Positions 1-11,631 of a stretch of DNA of 64,000 bases are shown here, one piece after another. Source of the DNA: Acanthopleura granulata (taxonomy: Eukaryota; Mollusca; Polyplacophora; Chitonida; Chitonidae). The notes under the pieces were generated by a model that worked only from the letters and a program-made list of their open reading frames with translations, was not told the origin of the DNA and made no database searches. Location of the stretch: positions 34,651,011-34,715,010 of the forward strand of contig JABBOT010000001.1 of NCBI GenBank assembly GCA_016165875.1, read 5' to 3'. Each line of letters begins with the position of its first letter. The first letter of the stretch is position 1. A program made the position numbers and the translations under genes.

Positions 1-1537
1 GGTGTCATATCATATCTGCACCGCTAAACTCAACAGATGTAATATGTAGATTGAGGTGAAGTAAAACCTGGAACAAGCATCTGAAACAGGATAATGCTAT
101 GTGTGTGCAAAGGGAAAGCAAAAAGATTACGACTCTACAAAGAGATAATTCAAGATCTACATTTTGTACCTTAAAGTGCAATTAAGTTGTCGGGGAAAAC
201 TTGCACAGGGTTTTTGACAACCGTCAGAGTCTAACAGTAAATATTCCGTGCGATTCTTCAGGGATTACAGTGTCCAGTCCCTGGTCTGACCACTATACAT
301 TTGGTTGACCAATGAAATGTCAGAAAGAAAACACAAAGCCTGAATTAGTTACAAAACATACAAGTTGAATGGGATGTGGATTAGTAATCTAGATGACCTT
401 TATTACGAAATGAATCGGTTTAGCCAAATAAAGAGAAAATACGGAAAACTGCAAAACTTCTGATTGAATAAGCATCCATAATAGTTTTGCTGATTGGCAC
501 TGCAACAGACTGTTGTATTTTTTAACGTAGCAATTCTTTGCCATTGTCAGTGCCCAACACCAGTGTAGACCTATAATAAAACAGCGCATAGCTCGATGTA
601 AAAAAACTGTTAGCATTTGTAAAGGCCATTGAATTTAATCTTTTTCAAATCTTTTTCAAATCACGTCATGCTAACTTCTGAGGTTTAATCTGGCGTAAAG
701 TCTTCAGCCAGTATGTCACCGCCCATTCCTCTCGATGTCAAACTGAAATTCACCATAATTATTTATTTCATTAAAATTGTTAACTGTATCACCTAAGAAA
801 TGAATGAATGGTTATAGTGTTGTGGCGCTGCGAGAGATATGCGACGTTATAGCATATACATTATACGTATATATATTTTATCTCCATCTGTTCATTTTGA
901 CACAGGGAATGTCCCCGGCTTGAACGGTTCTGCACACAACGGTATTAATCAGAACATTAATGCATAGGAGTGCTTGTGAAAAGGCTAATCCTCCATGCAC
1001 AAGATATCTGTCACTTTATCAGCCACAAACCAAAACATGAAGCCGGAAAATAAAATATTAACACACAATGACAATAAATAAGTTGGAGGGATAATTAATC
1101 GTGGTTATTATATCAGTGGCACAAGATTGCTTAAAGACGCAGGGCGATAGTTTTATTTCAGTGTAATGGCCCATCAAGTGGCTGCTCATACTATATAACA
1201 TTTCAATGAATTCTTTAGAAGTAACTTGTTAAAAACTTGTATTTTGTAGTTGATGTGGCATTTCCAAGTAATTTTGTTAAAGATGTCCGAGCCAGTTAAG
1301 AATGCCATATGTGTAACAGCAGCTAACCTATCACAATCCAGTGTGAGCACAAATAAGCTTCCTGACAAAAGCTGGCAAAGGTACTTAGTGATGCATACTT
1401 TCAAATTGCTTCCCATGACATTTTATAATGGCAAATGGAGTGATATATTGTGGGATGATGACAGCATGCATGTATGTATTACAATCGAGGGTGAGACTTT
1501 GGCCGTTGCCTTGCTAGAATGGTTTGTAACGTGAAAG
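1..1537. other. Unique AT-rich sequence, nothing recognised
   Basis: I see no gene, RNA or repeat here. The frames of up to 94 codons lack recognisable domains and overlap on opposite strands, as chance frames do. Confidence 0.5.
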
Positions 1538-1789
1538 AGGTTTGTGGGAACCGCCAAGAATTTGATGCATATACTTCTGCCTTAATTCTATCAGGTATTG
1601 TTCTAAGGTTTATCGGCAAGTAGGTTTGTGGGAACAGCCAAGAATTTTATGTATATTCTTCTGCCTTAATCCTATCAGGGATTGTTCTAGGGTTTATTGG
1701 CAAGTAGGTTTGTGGGAATCGCCAAGAATTTTATGCATATACTTCTGCCTTAATCATATCAGATATTGTTCTAAGGTTAATTTTCAATT
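1538..1789. repeat. 84-bp tandem repeat, three units
   Basis: Three adjacent units begin at about 1538, 1622 and 1706, each with AGGTTTGTGGGAA followed by CGCCAAGAATTT and TACTTCTGCCTTAAT. Units 1 and 2 differ at only a few positions, and the third decays at its right end. The period is a multiple of three, so an open frame repeats through the array (1626-1811). The repetition explains that frame; it is not evidence of a gene. Confidence 0.9.
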
Positions 1790-2750
1790 TGCCGGTTTTC
1801 TGAGGTATTAAATGCTCCCACAACACAGCCTGGTTTTCAACATAAGATACAGGTTTCGGATAGGCCACTGTGCTAAATTCTGCACTTTGCAACCCCTTTA
1901 AGATTGTACACAGAGAAATAGAAGAAGAAAAAAACTAACGGTTTTTTGCGACATAAAATCGTGTTTCTTTGGGTGGAGTTTTATGCGAAAACGACATGTT
2001 TTAATAATGTTTGAATAAACATTGAACTTGCACATGTTTCAAAGTGATTAACTGAGTACAATGATTAGAGTTGTTTACAAAAAGACATTTACGTTGTTGC
2101 ATGAGTGGCAACATCTTGGCTGTTCCACACAATATTATTCTCTCTTTTATGTATTGTTTTCCTTTGTTATACCCATGACCCTGACCACCGCAATACATAG
2201 AGGCATAATCATAAAACAGCTGGTACTTAAATAAATGTACTCTAGTGCCACAGGGCAAGGATATGTCTTCTTTACTTAATGATCAAATTATTTTATTCCT
2301 TCATAAAAATGTTTAAATAGAATAACCAGCAATGATTGCAATGTTGTCGTTTTTCTGACGTAAACATCTAGAGCCATTAAATCTTTTGAAGCAATTCGAG
2401 GGAAAAAAAAAAAAAAAATTACTACGAAAAGGTCATGCATTTAACGGAGAAACAAAAAATCACCCTGGGGCATTTTGTTGTAAACGAATTATTTGTGACT
2501 ACAACCATTAAAAGATTGCAATAAAAGTGATAATTGCTAAGCTAAGTAGATTCTACGTTGATAGGCACAAACCTTGCCACAATGTTAATTTTTTGCGCCA
2601 AATAAATGGTTCTACAGTTGTGACAAACTATTGATTCAAACTGAATTGAACTACGAATAACTGACTTAAAACTGACTCAAGTCGAAGCTTACAGCAATAA
2701 CGGAACATACTTTAGCCTTATGATTTTAGGATAAGTTGGCTGACGACCTT
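1790..2750. other. Unique AT-rich sequence
   Basis: Nothing is recognised apart from a run of 16 A at 2403-2418. No SINE box or open frame of interest is present. Confidence 0.5.
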
Positions 2751-2773
2751 GCTATGACATCGGCACTCCTGAT

Positions 2774-2912
2774 ATATTTATTTATTTGATTGGTGTTTTA
2801 CGCCGTGCTCACGAATATTGCACTCATATGGTGGCGGCAAGCATTATGGTGGGAGGAATACCGGGCAGAGCCCGGGGGAAACCTAAGACCAACCGCGGGT
2901 TACTGGCGAACC
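2774..2912 (-). mobile_element. tRNA-derived SINE, 5'-truncated, inserted in copy A
   Basis: The A/T-rich tail (TTTATTTATTTGATTGG) is at the left, so the element reads on the minus strand. The body shows TTTTACGCCG, GGTGGGAGGAA and GGGCAGAGCCCGGGGGAAAC. The tRNA head is missing. An 8-bp target-site duplication, CTCCTGAT, flanks it at 2766-2773 and 2913-2920. The matching place in copy B (11647-11654) has CTCCTGAT once and no element, so this is a filled site beside an empty paralogous one. Confidence 0.93.
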
Positions 2913-4364
2913 CTCCTGATTTACGTCTACAGTCATTGATCTTAACACTAAATTACGACCTTAGCGGATTAATATCTTTGAGAAACTTGGTCTTTAATGT
3001 CTCGTGCTCTCCAAACAAAATTCCTCCAGGGAAATGTATATCTCTGTAAATTAACCAGGCAATTGTGATGTGGGCTCCAGATACTAAAGGCCTTCACACA
3101 ACTCCTTATTTAGATCGGGCAGGAGAAAGTCAAGAGCAAACGTATGCGCGCTGCAGTTTCGTAAATCCGGTAGTGGTGTAGCCGACTTTCTGAGTTCGCT
3201 GTTGCAGACACGGTCTGAAACACCGGACGATGTGCCAGCAAGCGTGTTCTTAGTACTCCACAGTTGGATTAACCTTCTTTCCCAGTAATATCTACTGATT
3301 TTCGCGCAAAAGCTAACTCTGTTGTATAAGGTTCAGAGCCAGCATAAACCTTTGCGATAGATGAGTATTGTCGTTATCAAGATTTTCTACATGAATCCCT
3401 AAAAGGTATTAGTGTGTGATTAGTTGGCATTTTGCCAAGGTTCTAATCCACGCTTGCTTACCTTAGCCTACATCCAACACATGTGAAAACTTATTACATT
3501 TTATACGAAAAGCTTGGTATCATGGCAACGTATGCCGTGATAATACTAGAAGACAGACTAACTGAAATAAAAAATTAAAGATGTTAGATGTTGGATAGAG
3601 GCTTTATGTGCATACCGGAAATGCGTCGAATCAATGAAATTATAGCAAAACTCTGCTTACAATAGTAAGCCACGTGGCTAATGAAAGGTTCACGAACGAA
3701 ACAAGAGAAAGTATTTTTACAGAGTGAAGTAAATTTGGATACAGCTTGCACAGTAGAATCATACATTGAGACTGCAGCGATTACCGTATTTTGCCCTGGG
3801 TCTGAATGCTACTCAGCAGACACTGTAATTAAAACATGAAACCAACATGTGTTAAGTGTGGTCTAGAACTTGATTTGGATGAAATAACAATTGGCTGACT
3901 AAATGGAAGAGGCCCTATTCCTGCACACATGTCAAGTAGGGAAAGCAATCACAGTCTTGACTGATTGCAGCCCAATAACCGATTAGCTAATAAGGTCGGC
4001 ACTAAAATGTTTTGTTCTCCAATCATAAAATCACAGGCATCATAAGAATCCATCACTGATGTAAAGCTTTCTACAAAAAATCATTTCTGTGGCTGGTTTT
4101 AAGAAAATGGGATTTAAATTCCAACGTATTGAAATTTTTATCCAATAACGCATGCTAATTGTCCGGGATTTCTGATTACAATCAGAGTTTTTGATGTGAT
4201 TTTTTAGAACTTAAATCGCACAGAATGTTCAGTGTATCAGTAATGGTGGACTATTTGATTGTCAGATATCATTAAATCAGGTTATTGACACTGGAAATAT
4301 CTCCGTCGTGAATAACAGTTACTCACACTGCATCACTGAGAAAAATTAATGGATGATTTTTCCG

Positions 4365-4860
4365 TTATAACGACTCATCCTAATGAGTCATTTCTTCAAA
4401 TCAGAGAGGTCAGTGACATTACGTATAATGAAGAAAAAGTCACGAAAAGAGTCGCGCGGGAGTAATTTTCTTCTGCAAATGACTCATCTCAAGAATTCTT
4501 ACAATCATCCCAGTGGGTTGTTTGAATGAATAAGTTCTCCAACCAGATGACTAAAAAATTAGAGTTATAAAATTAGAGTTATAGAGTTAAGCTAATTCAA
4601 CTCAGAAAACTGAGTCATTTGATCTTAACTTTTCTCTACGTCTGGTAGCACTATGTTATTTTAGTGGATTCAGGGCTGGTGACACATATCTGGCCCTACG
4701 TGGCAAGTTCTGTCAGCAATTTACGTTGACAGAACTCAGTTGTGAGTTTTCCGCCTGCCATGACCGGTTTTCTCCCACAGTAATGCTTGCCTCTTTTGCC
4801 AGGTGAAATATTCTTGAAAACCACCAATAAAATAACAGTAAAAATAAATGCTTGTGAAAT
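4365..4860. repeat. Block present only in duplication copy A
   Basis: Copy A has about 500 bp here with no counterpart in copy B. The left part carries several GAGTCATT or ACTCATC motifs near 4370-4395 and 4480. The right part is a worn SINE. It is either an insertion in A or a deletion in B; without flanking target duplications I cannot tell which. Confidence 0.55.
4685..4850 (+). mobile_element. Worn SINE body and tail
   Basis: Body matches to the family are TCTGGCCCTACGTGGCAAG, GGTTTTCTCCCACAGTAATGC and GTGAAATATTCTTGA, and the end is rich in AAATAAA. The head is absent. Inside it, AGTTCTGTCA (4706-4715) and TGACAGAACT (4727-4736) form a perfect 10-bp inverted repeat not shared by other copies. 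Confidence 0.8.
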
Positions 4861-5604
4861 GCTTATTTAATTAGCTTTTGGAAAACTGCTAGTGGGTGTA
4901 TTTTAGGCGTCAGGCAAATGGTTGAATTTCTCAGTAAATTCGATCATACTGGAAAGGTCGCCATCAACAACTACATGCACTGAGCTTGTAACCGGAAGGC
5001 AAAGCGATAACGGCAAAAGAACAGAAAAAGTTCAAATAGCACTGGAATTGTGGCTATTGACAGAAAAATGCCCGGTAAAAGACTGATAAAATTACGTCAG
5101 GGCAATTTTATTTCAGTGAAAATATCCGTTAAGTGGTCCCTTATGTCACATGATCTTTTAATTAAAGCTATCGAACTTTCTTGATAAAACTTGGATGTGG
5201 AATTCAATGTAGTTTTTCAAATGGCTTCGCAGGTCGCCTGGGGATCCTGTGGTATCCTGTGGCATGTCATGAGGCAATATATCATACTCAAGGCCAAGAC
5301 TAAGACTCACACATAGCTAACACTAGCACAATTGTCTTGAAGTGGAAAACGGTTAAGGAACAAGACAAATGGGCAAATGTTAAATCGGTTTCCGAGAGAC
5401 ATTTTCAGTGAGTTAGAGAATACCCTCTCGCAGGTAACGTACTGAATCTAAATCCCTTGATTGACGCCACCAGATATAACACAAGCTTTAACGTTGTTGA
5501 AAAATGAGCAACGTCGTTTAGATTTATATTGATTGAAGCATACCAAGTGCTAAAACGTGATGCACATGAAATACGTAAATATCTCCAATAAATGGAGAGC
5601 AAAA

Positions 5605-6345
5605 CACCCTTTGTGTGTTACAGCTACTACGACAGGGGAAACTGACATGTGACACTGCCTCATCTACTTGCATAAAACGCCTCCATTTTCTCTAGATTGT
5701 GGCGTAATTGTTCCAGGCGAGGAACACTCTGTCAACACAATAATCTGGAAATACTTTGCAGTATTGTTCTCTCATGTACTTGTTATAATTAAAACATGTA
5801 GCATTAATACAGTGTGCTATCCCTATGTTATTACATGTTACATTGACAGACAACTCAGATCATTTATGTCACAGCCTATAAACAGCTGATATGTCCTAGC
5901 TATGATCAGTCACTCATAAACTTAAAAGCATGGGCGTCTTCAGATCAACAGTCAGAAGCACAATGCTCCACACTTCTAACGAAGATAATTCACCGACGAA
6001 TTCATACAATTTCCAACAAGTTTTTACATTCAAGAGAGCATTTTATAACCCTTTTAATGAACATTACCTCAGACATGTGCATACAACACAAAACCCCACA
6101 CCTAAATTTGAATTTCTTGGTAACGGACGTTTCGTTGAATTCCATATTCCAAGTGCCTCATTACGTAAAGTCTAGTGTGTGTTTACAAGTAATTAAAATG
6201 ATATGGATTTCTGGCTGACACTCAAAAGCGCCCACTTCAACATCGTCGCATGACAAAAGAAGGAAAAATGATAACGGTAAACTCTGATGCATGGGGTCAC
6301 CAAAGTTTAATACGCCTGAAATCAGCAGTCTTGTCGGGTACACAA
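5605..6345. other. Sequence with no recognised feature
   Basis: Frames of 73 codons (5668-5889) and 81 codons (5930-6175) are open but carry no motif I know. No repeat is seen. Confidence 0.4.
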
Positions 6346-6349
6346 GGAA

Positions 6350-6465
6350 TGGGGGCGGTGGTATACATGCGACACTCCGGTTTCGTCCACTCATAAACAT
6401 GAAAGCCGTCATGTAAGTGTAAAGATCTTATTACGGTTAAAACCAATGAAATAAATAAACAACAT
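6350..6465 (+). mobile_element. SINE-related 3' fragment
   Basis: CTCCGGTTTCGTCCACTCAT, then a stretch like GCCGTCATGTAAGTG, and a tail ending in ATGAAATAAATAAAC match the 3' half of the tRNA-SINE. The piece is closest to the variant at 39480-39700. No head and no clear target duplication are seen. Confidence 0.55.
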
Positions 6466-6469
6466 GAGC

Positions 6470-7860
6470 AAAAGCGAATAAATAGGAGTGCCGAAGGCGA
6501 TGATTCCATTCGTTTGGTTGTTTGTTTGTCAGCAGTAGGGGGGCGGGTAACGACGTTCTAATGAGTTCCTGTCGTAAAGGTGTGCTCATGAGGTGTAGCC
6601 TTTCACTGGGACAGTGGCGTGGCTCAGTGTTTTGCGGCTCTCCAGAGCCGAGCGACATAGTGTATTCAGCATGACCCGCAAGGCAAAGTTTCTCTAACGA
6701 AATCCACGAAAACATTCGGCCGAAACAGTGTGGTTAATTTGAGCTGGATATCATTCCCAGGAAAGTTATTTATACAAAGACGAGAATGATGTCACAGCAT
6801 GTTAAGGGCATCAATAATGAGAGTGGTCGTTCAAATCACAAAACTTTTTGCGCATGCTATATTTTAACATTAATAATGGATAATCTGGGTATCTCTACGA
6901 TCTAGTATACACGCCTCCCGTGGGAGAAATTAATCCTGATAAGAACTTTTTTGATCTTTGACATTTTTTTTTGGTTTTATTCCCCCGGGCATAAACAAGT
7001 TTGAATTCAATGTGGATCGCAGTGGAGTGGTAAATATGAAACATTTCATACACCATGACAGCCTCTGTATGTATATGTCTGCGTAAGGTAGACAATGTGT
7101 CCTGTGGCATACAGCTCGAGATCTCATGAAATTACGTTGGTACATCCTATTAATAAGACAAGACATAAGCATTCCAGAAATTCTTTTATTAACCCTAAAA
7201 TAAATATCATGAAAATCGCCGTGGACTAACCATGGCGCAAAGGGATACAAACAGGAGTTAAGATAAACACTGATTTTAAGGTTAATTGTACTTCAAGAGC
7301 GGAGCCATCTCAGTGAGTCAGGTAGTACCTTACAGTTATCGTCTAGACAAAATGCTTTCTTTGGTTTCAGTAGGGTGAGAATTTTGACTGCAAAATCCAT
7401 TAACATGATGTGATGAAAAGCGAAGTGTACAGATCACAGTTCACACCGCGAGTCGGTAAAACGATATCCAAAGCCATACCCCGGAGTAGACGTTCAATAA
7501 TAAAAGTAGCTTTACATTGTTTTCAACGGTTATATATAATTTTATCGATGCTAGGAAACGAATGTCGTCAACAGAATCCAACAGAACTCCAAGATTTTCT
7601 ACACGGACCAGTTACCACATTCAGGGCTACAAAGGTGGAAATAAGGTTATTATCCGTAGAAATGACGCAGTCTTCTTCAGCACTTTCAAGAAATGACCTT
7701 CCTTTACACCAGGAGGTTATTTCTATGAAGGCCCAAGATCTTGCAGAACAACAAAAGAAAAAAATCTGGTTACTGATCTAAAAGGCATACAACCAGGCCT
7801 TAAATAATCTTATTTCTTGCTTTTCACATCTTGTACACTAGTGCAAAAGTCCGCGTTTTT
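6470..7860. other. Sequence with no recognised feature
   Basis: Several overlapping frames run on both strands. The longest are 6930-7250 on the minus strand (106 codons) and 7410-7781 on the plus strand (123 codons). None has a recognisable domain, signal peptide or good splice context. Confidence 0.4.
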
Positions 7861-7864
7861 TTAC

Positions 7865-8110
7865 GACACTACTTCCAGTATTTCTACGAGCGATTTAACA
7901 CTATAGTCGCTTGAGTGGTTAAACGCCGGTAATGGGAGAAGGCCGAGATCTCTGTGAGCTTCACATATTATTTCACAAGTTCATATTATGACCGTTTTTT
8001 TTTCTTTACAGCGAAAATACCTGACAGCTTGTTGCGAGGCCTTTAATTCTACTACAAATTTGTAACGGTGTGGAGGGTACATTCAACGTTTCAGCCGTCA
8101 GTTGCTGACT
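7865..8110 (+). repeat. Diverged repeat pair, copy 1
   Basis: This aligns with 9363-9595 at an offset of about 1.5 kb. Shared marks in order are TATTTCTAC, TTTAAC, ACTA(T/C)AGTCGC, GAGATC(T/C)CTG, CATATTATTTC and ACCTGACAGCTTGTT (8019 and 9516). I do not recognise the family, and no target duplication is visible. Confidence 0.8.
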
Positions 8111-8114
8111 GTAT

Positions 8115-9360
8115 ACATTAGGACTTCCAGACGTGAGTGGTATGGAAGGTAATGGAACAAAATTCTTCACCTACCGGACATTTGTCACTCTGGCAGTAGT
8201 GGGCCAGAATAGACGGGCTATTGGGTGTTGGTAGTACTTGTGTGATCTGTCTTTAGACAAAAGTAATGACCTTTTGCACGTCAACTGACGGGGCGTCGTC
8301 TTAGTAGAGAATAACTAATGAATTAGGGAGGATTGTCAAGGGAGAGAAGATAACGTCTATTGTACATTATTTACTTGAGTTGTAATGGGACAGATCTTTT
8401 GACAGTGTAATCTGTCGTCAGTCAAAATAAACAGTCCCTTATGACACTCTGCATTAGTGAGGAAAAGCGAGGTATTATTTTGATTTTGGCAGGGAAGATA
8501 CTTTGAAGTAACAAAAAAAAGGACAAAAAAATAAAGTATGCTTCAACAGACGGAAAACTGAAAGCTGTTCGATTCCATATTTAAAACCTTGCAGTCATTT
8601 GTCTGGCGATGCCTTTTAGTAACATTTTAGATGAATTTTCTTTAAAAAAGGTGACGACATGTATAAAACCTTTTTCTGGCTTGGTTTTTGTGTAATGTAA
8701 AGGTCATGCATTCTAACATATCTGCCCTACACAAGGCATTTCCGGACCGGCACAGACTAGGATATAAACGCTGAAACACATTCATGGAAAAACCACCATG
8801 CTCACCTGATTTAACTTGATGACAAACTTGTAAACTAACTTTTCATAAATTAATCAAAAGCACTGTTCTTTCAGAGATCAAACGCAAAAAACCCCACAAA
8901 AAATGTGAGTCCAAGCATTGGAGCCTCATGTATAAGTGTGCACTCTTACAAAAAAAGCTGTGTATCCCACGAAGGGTTAACAGGAGGGATTTCCTTTACA
9001 ATGCTCCCTATAGACTGTCTAATTATAGAGTCGCCGATTCAAAGTCCAGGAAGTTATGACGTGTTAGCTGTTGCAACCTAAAGCTGCATCTTTTAGGACA
9101 CGTGCACATAAAATAATGCTACACTAAAAAGCGCTATATGAACCTTCATGGCATAGAGAAATGTATCTGATATTGGCATGACTTGCCAATACAGATGATA
9201 AAAGTTTCCGCATGTGATTCTTTTCTCTTGCAAACAGTATTTGGAACGTAAACCACATTTAGTTGCTGTTTTTCCAGCACACCACCAGTGTAGTTCCTGA
9301 TGTTTCGAGTAAACCACGAGACAAGCCCTTCCTGTACTGTTAGAAAACATCTTGTTTTTA
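8115..9360. other. Sequence with no recognised feature
   Basis: I see nothing beyond short open frames on both strands near 9093-9364. Confidence 0.4.
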
Positions 9361-9362
9361 CC

Positions 9363-9595
9363 AAACTTACTCTATTTCTACTAGGGTTTAACCACTACAG
9401 TCGCATTAGTGGTAAATCACCCCTTATAGGAGAAAGAGGAGATCCCTGCACCGTTCCCATATTATTTCTGGCGTTTAAATTACCCCTATCATGAGAGTTA
9501 TTTTACAGTTTAAACACCTGACAGCTTGTTTCTGGCCATTTACCCGTAAACGTACATATACCTGCAAGTGAGATTGGACCCACTGTGGAATGAGA
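9363..9595 (+). repeat. Diverged repeat pair, copy 2
   Basis: This is the partner of 7865-8110, in the same orientation. The best block is ACCTGACAGCTTGTT at 9516-9530. Confidence 0.8.
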
Positions 9596-9728
9596 GCGTG
9601 AGTGTTAAGATCTGTGTATGATACCAATGGTGATAACGGAAATGCTGACGTCAATATATCACGCAGAGAATGACCCGGACGTTACTCGCATAGGTTAGGT
9701 TTAAATATAATACCAAGGGGGTGTAAGG

Positions 9729-9942
9729 GATTGCCGAAGTCTGAACACCAAATTAAAGTGGAGTAAATGATTGTCAAGGTCTTATCATCACATTATGGGT
9801 GGATAAGTGATTGTCGAGGTCTGAATATCACAGTACGCATGGACAGATAAACCATTGCCAAGGTCTGAGTAAAACATTAATATGGAACAAGTAATGGTCG
9901 AGGCTTAACCATCACATTAAGAACGAAAAAAGTGATTGCAAT
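9729..9942. repeat. Minisatellite, about 43-bp units, five copies
   Basis: The unit core is GATTGTCGAGGTCTGA, then about ten bases, CACATTA and an A-rich stretch. Cores fall near 9729, 9769, 9810, 9852 and 9896, with a partial sixth at the right. The units are strongly diverged, so the array is old. Confidence 0.85.
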
Positions 9943-9944
9943 CG

Positions 9945-10870
9945 TCGACAGTTAAGGATAGATAATGTGAAGGAACACATTCACGGTGCTGATCCAGCTA
10001 AGGAAAGACTGCTTATTGTTCACGTCAGAACGTTGTAAGCTAGCATCCCTTCTAGGTCATGGTGAGCATAATAACAAGCCAGTCAATGGAAATGTACCTT
10101 TTAACTTTGGATATTTCTAGGAACTGACTTTACTATCGATTTTACGCGTTCGTTGTCTTACGAACACAAACACCTATCCTCACTAAAATGAACATTTCCT
10201 GTTTTTGTTGGCTAATAAATTTACATGGACACAGAGAGGGAAACAATCATGTTATTATAGCTCCAGTTAAGGCTGATTATTTAGAAAGTTTTCTTAAGAT
10301 TTGTCCGAATAAGGAGGCCAACTGCGCATTCAAGTCATTACCATGGGAGTTAAAGAGAAAAACAAACCGATATGCCAGTTCTGCAAAGAAATTATGGACT
10401 GAAATCAAGGCTACATTTGAAGCTAAAAACGTATTTGACCACACTTTAACAATTTTGTTTTTAAAGTCGGGAACGGCTTTATATGGATCTTAATTTAGGG
10501 TCTAAATGGACTGCATAGTCTTCATCGGGTAAGACTGCATGAATAACAAATCTTTCCACTACGCTATTCTTGTAGAGGTTTTTTCCTCTGCACCCATTCC
10601 ATATAATGCTACTAGTAAATACCACAAGGTATCAGGATTTCTCCTGTGGTTTATTGACTTATTACGTTTTTATTATTTTTTTATTATTTATTGTTTTTAT
10701 TACTTATCAAAATATGAAATAAATAAGAAAGTTGAAGTCATGAATAACATGCGTCAGGTTGTCCACAACTCTTTATGCATACGTTTTATGCAAACTCACC
10801 CTTCACTAGTTCTTACAAGAATTCCATAAATAGCTTTTGTTTGCTCTCATTTTTTCTAAATATGCTTACC
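9945..10870. other. Sequence with no recognised feature
   Basis: Frames of 101 codons (10188-10493) and 96 codons (10539-10829) are open but unlike anything I know. The second is low in complexity around 10660-10700 (T/A-rich). Confidence 0.4.
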
Positions 10871-10884
10871 TATTAGTGCTTATT

Positions 10885-11113
10885 GGGCCTCAGTGGTTCA
10901 GTCGGTTAGCGCGCTAGCGCAGCACAATGGCGTAGAAGCCTACCACCAAGGCGGTAGCTGTGAGTTCAAGTCCAGCTCATGCTATCAGCAACTTGCGGAT
11001 GGTCATGGGTTTTCCCTGGGCTCTACCCAGTTTTCTTCCACCATAATGTTGGCCGCCGTCGTATAAGCGAAATATTTTTGAATAGGGCGTAAAACACCGA
11101 TCAAATAAATAAA
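10885..11113 (+). mobile_element. Near full-length tRNA-derived SINE with perfect target duplication
   Basis: The head begins GGGCCTCAGTGGTTCAGTCG (A box), and GTTCAAGTCCAG (B box) follows. The body carries GGTCATGGGTTTTCCCTGGG and GTAAAACACCGATC, and the tail is CAAATAAATAAA. An 11-bp duplication, TATTAGTGCTT, lies at 10871-10881 and again at 11114-11124. About 33 bp of the usual body after the B box are missing. Transcription would be by RNA polymerase III from the internal boxes, with mobilisation in trans by a LINE partner; both are family knowledge. Confidence 0.96.
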
Positions 11114-11384
11114 TATTAGTGCTTTTCGAAATTACAATCAGTATGCAACAGTGGATAAAATCAATACATAGCATAATAACATATATTAATGGACATTATA
11201 TTTATGATTTACATTAGACAGATAAAACAGTTTGCCTTTCACTTTTCCTAATCTGTATTATTCGGATTTTAACTCAGTGTTGGTGGGAACTGCTTTATTA
11301 TTTTGCCGAAGGAAGAGGATCAGGCGAGACAGATTTGTCGTAAGTAGCCAGAACTGAGTTCGTTTATACTGTGCGCGGACTTTT

Positions 11385-11501
11385 AATTTATTTATTTCAT
11401 TGGTATTTTATGTACGCCGTACTAAAGGGTATTTCACTTATTCGAAGGCGTGCAGCATTGTAGTGGGAGGAAACCGAACAGAGCTCGAGGGAAACCCAGT
11501 T
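11385..11501 (-). mobile_element. 5'-truncated SINE just upstream of duplication copy B
   Basis: The tail AATTTATTTATTTCATTGG is on the left, followed by GTACGCCGTACT and AGTGGGAGGAAACCG. The duplication GACTTTT lies at 11378-11384 and 11502-11508; it extends to nine bases with one mismatch. The head is missing. Confidence 0.88.
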
Positions 11502-11631
11502 GACTTTTGAGTGAGCTTGTCTAGTACATTGTGAGTCGACTTTTGCATGTAAGTCATTAAGACTTTTACATGTAAAATAAATTACACAGAGTAGACCTGA
11601 CAACATAAAAAACACACATGATAGCATTGCG

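Larger units (their letters stand above)
2750..5590 (+). repeat. Diverged segmental duplication, copy A
   Basis: This stretch aligns by eye, in the same orientation and order, with 11632-13690 (copy B). Anchors are CTCCTGAT at 2766 and 11647, TTTAGATC near 3110 and 11830, TAATATCT at 3286 and 11990, TGTGTGATT near 3412 and 12124, TGTAACCGGAA at 4987 and 13076, GTGGTCCCTTA at 5133 and 13222, and TTTTTCAAATGGCTTCGCA near 5212 and 13301. The offset falls from about 8.88 kb to 8.08 kb. Copy A therefore has extra DNA: a SINE at 2774-2912 and a block at about 4365-4860. No open frame is kept between copies; the frame at ATGGCTTCGCA stops after seven codons in copy B. It may be an old local duplication or two copies of an unrecognised long non-coding transposon. 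Confidence 0.85.

Noticed and set aside
5221..5316. Small protein starting at the conserved ATGGCTTCGCA in both duplication copies
   Set aside because: Copy A has 31 codons, but copy B stops after seven with no shared residues beyond the first few.
9729..9942. CRISPR array
   Set aside because: The units are contiguous and diverged, with no constant repeat alternating with unique spacers. The same holds for the arrays at 45942, 52359 and 59324.
10885..10984. Functional tRNA gene
   Set aside because: The A and B boxes belong to a SINE: body, tail and target duplication are all present.
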